Positions 5,409-8,029 of a stretch of 8,029 bases of DNA are shown piece after piece. The first letter of the stretch is position 1. Every line of letters begins with the position of its first letter. The notes under the pieces are model-generated. The model did not search any database. It worked only from the letters and a program-made list of their open reading frames with translations, and was not told the DNA's origin. Source of the DNA: Clostridiales bacterium UBA1728 (GTDB taxonomy: Bacteria; Bacillota; Clostridia; Oscillospirales; Oscillospiraceae). The stretch is taken from contig DCIK01000016.1 of NCBI GenBank assembly GCA_002315975.1, positions 22,205 through 30,233 of the forward strand. Reading direction: 5' to 3'. The position numbers and the translations under genes are program-made.

Positions 5409-5508
5409 TCCCCTGTCGGCGCAGCCGATGAGAGAGAAGGGGAATCGACAGGCCTGCCCCCTCAGTCGCTTCGCGACAGCTCCCCCATTCCCTACGGGAA
5501 CAGGGGAG
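5409..5508. repeat. Cluster of three short palindromes
   Basis: Three hairpins follow each other: TCCCC/GGGGA enclosing TCGGC/GCCGA (5409-5443), GTCGC-TTC-GCGAC (5465-5477), and CTCCCC/GGGGAG enclosing TCCC/GGGA (5480-5508). The wording CCCTCAGTCGCTTCGCGACA is typical of a dispersed non-coding repeat seen in many gut Clostridia (from memory). No coding potential is evident in the 385-base gap beyond this and the terminator-like hairpin. Confidence 0.6.
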
Positions 5509-5551
5509 CCGAGAGCATTCTGCTTCTTTGTGCCTTATGCGACTTTTACTG

Positions 5552-5574
5552 CAGCCCCTTTGGAATACGGGCTG
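5552..5574 (-). other. Stem-loop just after the symporter stop codon
   Basis: CAGCCC and GGGCTG (6 bp) flank an 11-nt loop only a few bases past the stop codon. There is no U-tail, so it is at best a weak terminator or mRNA 3' end protector. The U-tailed hairpin at 5330-5389 is the better candidate for termination. Confidence 0.35.
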
Positions 5575-5577
5575 AAC

Positions 5578-6987
5578 TTACTTGGAAACCCTGGCAAAAT
5601 AGTCCTTGGTGAGCTTAAAGACCTTGGGACTCAGGGCGAAGAGGGCAATGAAGTTGGGGATGGCCATAAGACCGTTGAAGGTATCGGCAATATCCCACAC
5701 GAAGTCCAGAGAGGCCACGCTGCCCACGACGATGACGATGATGAAGATGATCTGGTAGACCTTGCCGCCCCTGATACCCACCAGATATTCCACGCAGCGG
5801 GTGCCGTAGAGGGACCAGCCGAGGATGGTGGAGTAAGCAAAGAGCATAAGGGCGATGGCAATGAAGAGGCTGGCAAACTTGTTGCCGAAGACCGTGGAGA
5901 AGGCGGCCATGATGAGACCGGAGCCGGGCTTGACGCCCCATTCGATCTCAACGCCGGAGATGATAATGCAAAGGGCGGTGAGGGTGCAGATGACGATGGT
6001 GTCCATAAACACCTCGAAGATGCCGAAGAGACCCTGCTGCACGCTTCCCTCGCACTCGGCGGCGGCGTGGGCGATGGGTGCGGTGCCGAGACCGGCCTCA
6101 TTGGAGAAGGCGGAGCGGCGCAGACCCCAGACCACGGCGTTCTTCAGCAGGATGCCGCTGCCGGCACCCAGAACGGCCTGAGGCGTAAAGGCGGAGCGGA
6201 AGATCAGACCGAAGGCCTGACCCACATTGCCCAGATGCCCGAAAATTACGATCAGGGTGGCCACCACATAAATCAGGCTCATGAAGGGGATGAGCTTCTC
6301 GGTCACGGAGCCGATGCGCTTGATGCCGCCGAAGAGCACCAGAGCGGTGGTAACGGCCAGGAAGATACCCAGAACCCAGTTCACCAGATTCTGATTGGCG
6401 AAATCGGGGTTGAAGGCCACAATGGCGTTGTTGAAGGCGCCGACGATGGCGTTGGCCTGAGACATATTGCCGGTACCCAGGCAGGCGCAGGCGGAGAAGA
6501 CGCAGAAGGCGCAGCCCAGCCACTTCCAGTTCTTGCCCATGCCGTTCTGGATGTAGTACATGGGGCCGCCGACCCAGTCACCCTTCTCGTTGCGCTGGCG
6601 GTATTCCACGGCCAGAGTAGCTTCGGCGTATTTAATGACCATGCCCAGCAGAGCAGCCAGCCACAGCCAGAAAACCGCGCCGTAGCCGCCCATGGCGATG
6701 GCCTGAGAGGTACCCACAATGTTGCCCGTGCCGACAGTGGCGGCGAGAGCGGTGGTGACGGCCTGCAGCGGCGTCACGGCGCCATGTCCGGCCTCTTTTT
6801 TATCGAACAGTTTGCCCAGGGTTTGCTTCATGGCGTAGCCGAAACGCCCAAACTGAATAGCTCGGGTGCCCACCGTGAAATACAGACCACCGACGAACAC
6901 GCAGGGCAGCAGGACATACAGCCATGCGAAGTTATTCAGTGATCCGGCCAGGAATTTGTAGAGCCCGTTTTCATAGATCGCTTCCAT
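5578..6987 (-). CDS. Alanine/glycine:cation (AGCS) symporter
   Basis: A 469-residue inner-membrane sodium:amino-acid symporter of the AGCS family (AlsT/AgcS/DagA type), importing alanine or glycine with Na+. Family marks are ATVGTGNIVGTSQAI (83-97), GGPMYYI (140-146) and RSAFSNEAGLGTAPIAHAAA (291-310), among about ten to eleven hydrophobic segments. The length is normal. The start is the ATG at 6987, preceded by ATGGAGG about 7 bases upstream. The frame continues to a GTG at 7071, but that extension crosses the hairpin at 7048-7081 and has no ribosome binding site. The leader holds a terminator-like hairpin after a plausible promoter, so attenuation is possible. Substrate preference between alanine, glycine and D-alanine cannot be told from the sequence. 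Confidence 0.96.
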   Translation of the reverse strand: MEAIYENGLYKFLAGSLNNFAWLYVLLPCVFVGGLYFTVGTRAIQFGRFGYAMKQTLGKLFDKKEAGHGAVTPLQAVTTALAATVGTGNIVGTSQAIAMGGYGAVFWLWLAALLGMVIKYAEATLAVEYRQRNEKGDWVGGPMYYIQNGMGKNWKWLGCAFCVFSACACLGTGNMSQANAIVGAFNNAIVAFNPDFANQNLVNWVLGIFLAVTTALVLFGGIKRIGSVTEKLIPFMSLIYVVATLIVIFGHLGNVGQAFGLIFRSAFTPQAVLGAGSGILLKNAVVWGLRRSAFSNEAGLGTAPIAHAAAECEGSVQQGLFGIFEVFMDTIVICTLTALCIIISGVEIEWGVKPGSGLIMAAFSTVFGNKFASLFIAIALMLFAYSTILGWSLYGTRCVEYLVGIRGGKVYQIIFIIVIVVGSVASLDFVWDIADTFNGLMAIPNFIALFALSPKVFKLTKDYFARVSK

Positions 6988-7047
6988 GTGTTTACCTCCA
7001 TTTTCAAATTTTTTTGCTCTCTGTCCTAAGGAGAGCGGGAGTCCTTT

Positions 7048-7081
7048 TATAAAACAAGCGGGCTTCCACACGGAAGGCCCG
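7048..7081 (-). terminator. Terminator-like hairpin between nth and the symporter
   Basis: On the minus strand CGGGC (bulged C) TTCC pairs with GGAA GCCCG (9 bp, 4-nt loop), followed by CTTGTTTTAT. It can end the nth transcript 74 bases past its stop. However, it lies downstream of the likely symporter promoter (7144-7116), so it may also act as an attenuator. A second hairpin, GCTCTC/GAGAGC (7036-7031 with 7021-7016), follows before the ribosome binding site. Confidence 0.65.
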
Positions 7082-7115
7082 TTTGGTAAAAGGTGGATAA
7101 AGTTTCATGCATTAA

Positions 7116-7144
7116 ATCATACACTATTTAATGTAATAACGCAA
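7116..7144 (-). promoter_or_regulatory. Probable promoter of the symporter gene
   Basis: TTGCGT (7144-7139), 17 bases, TATGAT (7121-7116), in an AT-rich stretch that begins 10 bases past the nth stop. The -10 matches consensus at 5 of 6 positions, the -35 at 3 of 6. The predicted leader is about 120 nt. Confidence 0.45.
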
Positions 7145-7154
7145 TTGTGGATTC

Positions 7155-7790
7155 CTACGGATTCATGGTTCTGCAAAAGGCGGCGCAACAGCACTTTTCA
7201 CAAAGGGGCTTTCGGGCATCGCAGACGGCGCGGCCATGGAGCACCAGCCGGTGGCAGAAATCGTTGCTCTCCTCCGGGGGAAGGAGGGCGCGGAGAATGG
7301 GCTCGATCTTCGCGGGCTCCTTGATATTGTCGATAATGCCCATGCGGTTGGTGAGGCGGATGCAGTGGGTATCCACCACCACGGCGCCGCTCTGATGATA
7401 GACGTCCCCTAATATCAGGTTGGCGCTCTTGCGTCCCACCCCGGGGAGGGTCAGCAGCGCATCCATGCTGTCGGGCACAATGCCGCCGTAGACCTCGGTG
7501 AGCCGCTGGGCGGTGAGCACGATGTCCTTTGCCTTGCCCCGGTAGAAGCCGCAGGAGTGGATATACTCCTCCACCTCGGTGAACTGAGCCCCGGCCATAT
7601 CCGCCGCTGTGGGGAAGCGCTCGAAGAGGGCAGGGGTAACCTTATTGACCCGCTCATCGGTACACTGGGCGGCCAGCCGCACCTGCACCAGCAGCTTCCA
7701 GGGGTCCCGCTCCTCCAGCGTACAGTCCGAATCCGGATACTCCGCCTTCAGTGCCGGGAGGATATGGTCTACTCTTTCCTGCGCTGTCAT
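7155..7790 (-). CDS. nth: Endonuclease III (DNA glycosylase/AP lyase)
   Basis: A 211-residue bifunctional DNA glycosylase and AP lyase that removes oxidised pyrimidines in base-excision repair. It has a helix-hairpin-helix LPGVGRKSA (115-123) with catalytic lysine K121, catalytic aspartate D140 in VVVDTHCIRL, and a C-terminal 4Fe-4S loop C190-X6-C197-X2-C200-X5-C206. C201 and C202 are two extra cysteines inside the loop. The length equals that of E. coli Nth (211). The start is the ATG at 7790, preceded by AGAGGTGATGGAG. A GTG at 7868 in the same frame lies inside a repeat and would add an atypical 26-residue tail. The gene stands alone; a likely terminator lies 74 bases past the stop. Confidence 0.97.
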   Translation of the reverse strand: MTAQERVDHILPALKAEYPDSDCTLEERDPWKLLVQVRLAAQCTDERVNKVTPALFERFPTAADMAGAQFTEVEEYIHSCGFYRGKAKDIVLTAQRLTEVYGGIVPDSMDALLTLPGVGRKSANLILGDVYHQSGAVVVDTHCIRLTNRMGIIDNIKEPAKIEPILRALLPPEESNDFCHRLVLHGRAVCDARKPLCEKCCCAAFCRTMNP

Positions 7791-7812
7791 CTCTCCATCA
7801 CCTCTTGTGGGC

Positions 7813-7841
7813 AGTGTAGCACAGGGAAGACCCTTGCGCAA
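7813..7841 (-). promoter_or_regulatory. Possible promoter of nth
   Basis: TTGCGC (7841-7836), 17 bases, TACACT (7818-7813). Spacing is ideal but the hexamers are only partial matches (3 and 4 of 6). It would give a very short leader of about 15 nt. Confidence 0.3.
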
Positions 7842-7864
7842 GGAACATTTCCTTACATTCTGAA

Positions 7865-7883
7865 GCACGGCCTCCCGGCCGTG
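7865..7883 (-). repeat. GC-rich dispersed palindrome, copy 6 (short)
   Basis: CACGGCC, TCCC, GGCCGTG. It keeps the inner stem but lacks the GTAGGG flank of the other copies. It lies 40 bases before copy 7 in the same orientation, upstream of nth. Confidence 0.8.
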
Positions 7884-7922
7884 GGGTCATTTTCAGCCCC
7901 CCATCTTCTCACGGAGGCTTCT

Positions 7923-7949
7923 GTAGGGCACGGCCTCCCGGCCGTGCCG
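7923..7949 (-). repeat. GC-rich dispersed palindrome, copy 7
   Basis: This is a full copy with the GTAGGG flank and arms identical to copies 2 and 3. Together with copy 6 it fills much of the gap between nth and the gene end at the window edge. Confidence 0.9.
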
Positions 7950-7986
7950 CCGTCGGAAAATCGCAGGTGCTACGGCCTTGCTTTCC

Positions 7987-8029
7987 TCAGTATACCAGAC
8001 GCTCCGGGATCGCTTTCCGCTTCCGCTTC
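7987..8029 (-). CDS. Possible 3' end of an upstream gene
   Basis: One minus-strand frame entering at the edge reads KRKRKAIPERLVY then stops at TGA (7989-7987), with mostly G or C third positions like the neighbouring genes. Only 13 codons are visible and a second frame is also open, ending further left. The protein cannot be identified and this may be intergenic DNA. Confidence 0.2.
   Translation of the reverse strand, partial: KRKRKAIPERLVY

Noticed and set aside
5305..6942. Long plus-strand ORF (545 codons) opposite the symporter gene
   Set aside because: It is the antisense shadow of a clear AGCS gene in GC-rich DNA, with a His/Gly/Asp/Ala-rich composition and no domain. The same applies to the plus-strand ORFs at 46-906, 1393-3060 and 3565-5100.
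7016..7050. Glycine riboswitch in front of the symporter
   Set aside because: AGGACAGAG resembles the 3' end of the aptamer, but the rest of the conserved core is missing and the leader is too short.
6988..7071. Extended symporter start at a GTG (7071)
   Set aside because: It lies within the terminator-like hairpin and has no ribosome binding site; the ATG at 6987 follows GGAGG and gives the normal length.
7791..7868. Extended endonuclease III start at a GTG (7868)
   Set aside because: The codon is inside a dispersed repeat, and the 26 extra residues are not typical of Nth.
1..8029. CRISPR array, tRNA, rRNA or transposase
   Set aside because: The repeats are irregularly spaced palindromes without unique equal-length spacers, and no tRNA or rRNA folds or transposase motifs were seen.

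Overview
The window is about 57% G+C by eye and encodes everything on the minus strand. It looks like chromosomal DNA of a gut-type Clostridia, probably Oscillospirales/Ruminococcaceae. The reasons are the gene families (RNase Y, MgtE, an alanine/glycine:cation symporter, a clostridial Mrp with an N-terminal cysteine cluster), strong AGGAGG-type ribosome binding sites, TTGACA/TATAAT promoters, and gaps full of short GC-rich palindromes of the kind common in these genomes. The genus is an inference; no rRNA or marker gene allows more.

Layout in the direction of transcription (high to low coordinates): a possible gene end at the right edge; two GTAGGGCACGGCC palindromes; nth (endonuclease III, 7790-7155); an AGCS amino-acid:sodium symporter (6987-5578) whose leader holds a terminator-like hairpin; a palindrome-rich gap with a bidirectional terminator; rny (RNase Y, 5067-3526) with a clear promoter and terminator; a gap of about 970 bases; mgtE (2553-1171); a gap containing a perfect 28-bp inverted repeat; mrp (891-67) and its terminator. 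There is no tight operon. Most genes appear to be separate transcription units with unrelated housekeeping roles: DNA base-excision repair, amino-acid uptake, mRNA decay, Mg2+ transport and Fe-S cluster trafficking.

The most interesting part is the gap between rny and mgtE. It contains a self-contained minus-strand unit: a TTGACA-N18-TATAAA promoter, a sequence matching the conserved core of the cobalamin riboswitch aptamer, and a 12-bp rho-independent terminator about 280 nt downstream. I see no convincing ORF inside, so this looks like an orphan cobalamin-responsive small RNA, or a leader separated from its gene. Directly downstream, mgtE has its own consensus promoter and a leader of about 170 nt. 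That leader can form two mutually exclusive helices, and a hairpin in it covers the Shine-Dalgarno sequence: a switch-like leader that does not read as a classic M-box.

The gaps also hold seven copies of a 9-bp-stem palindrome in two sequence types. The types differ by one compensated base pair, and one copy lies inside a larger 130-bp palindromic element.
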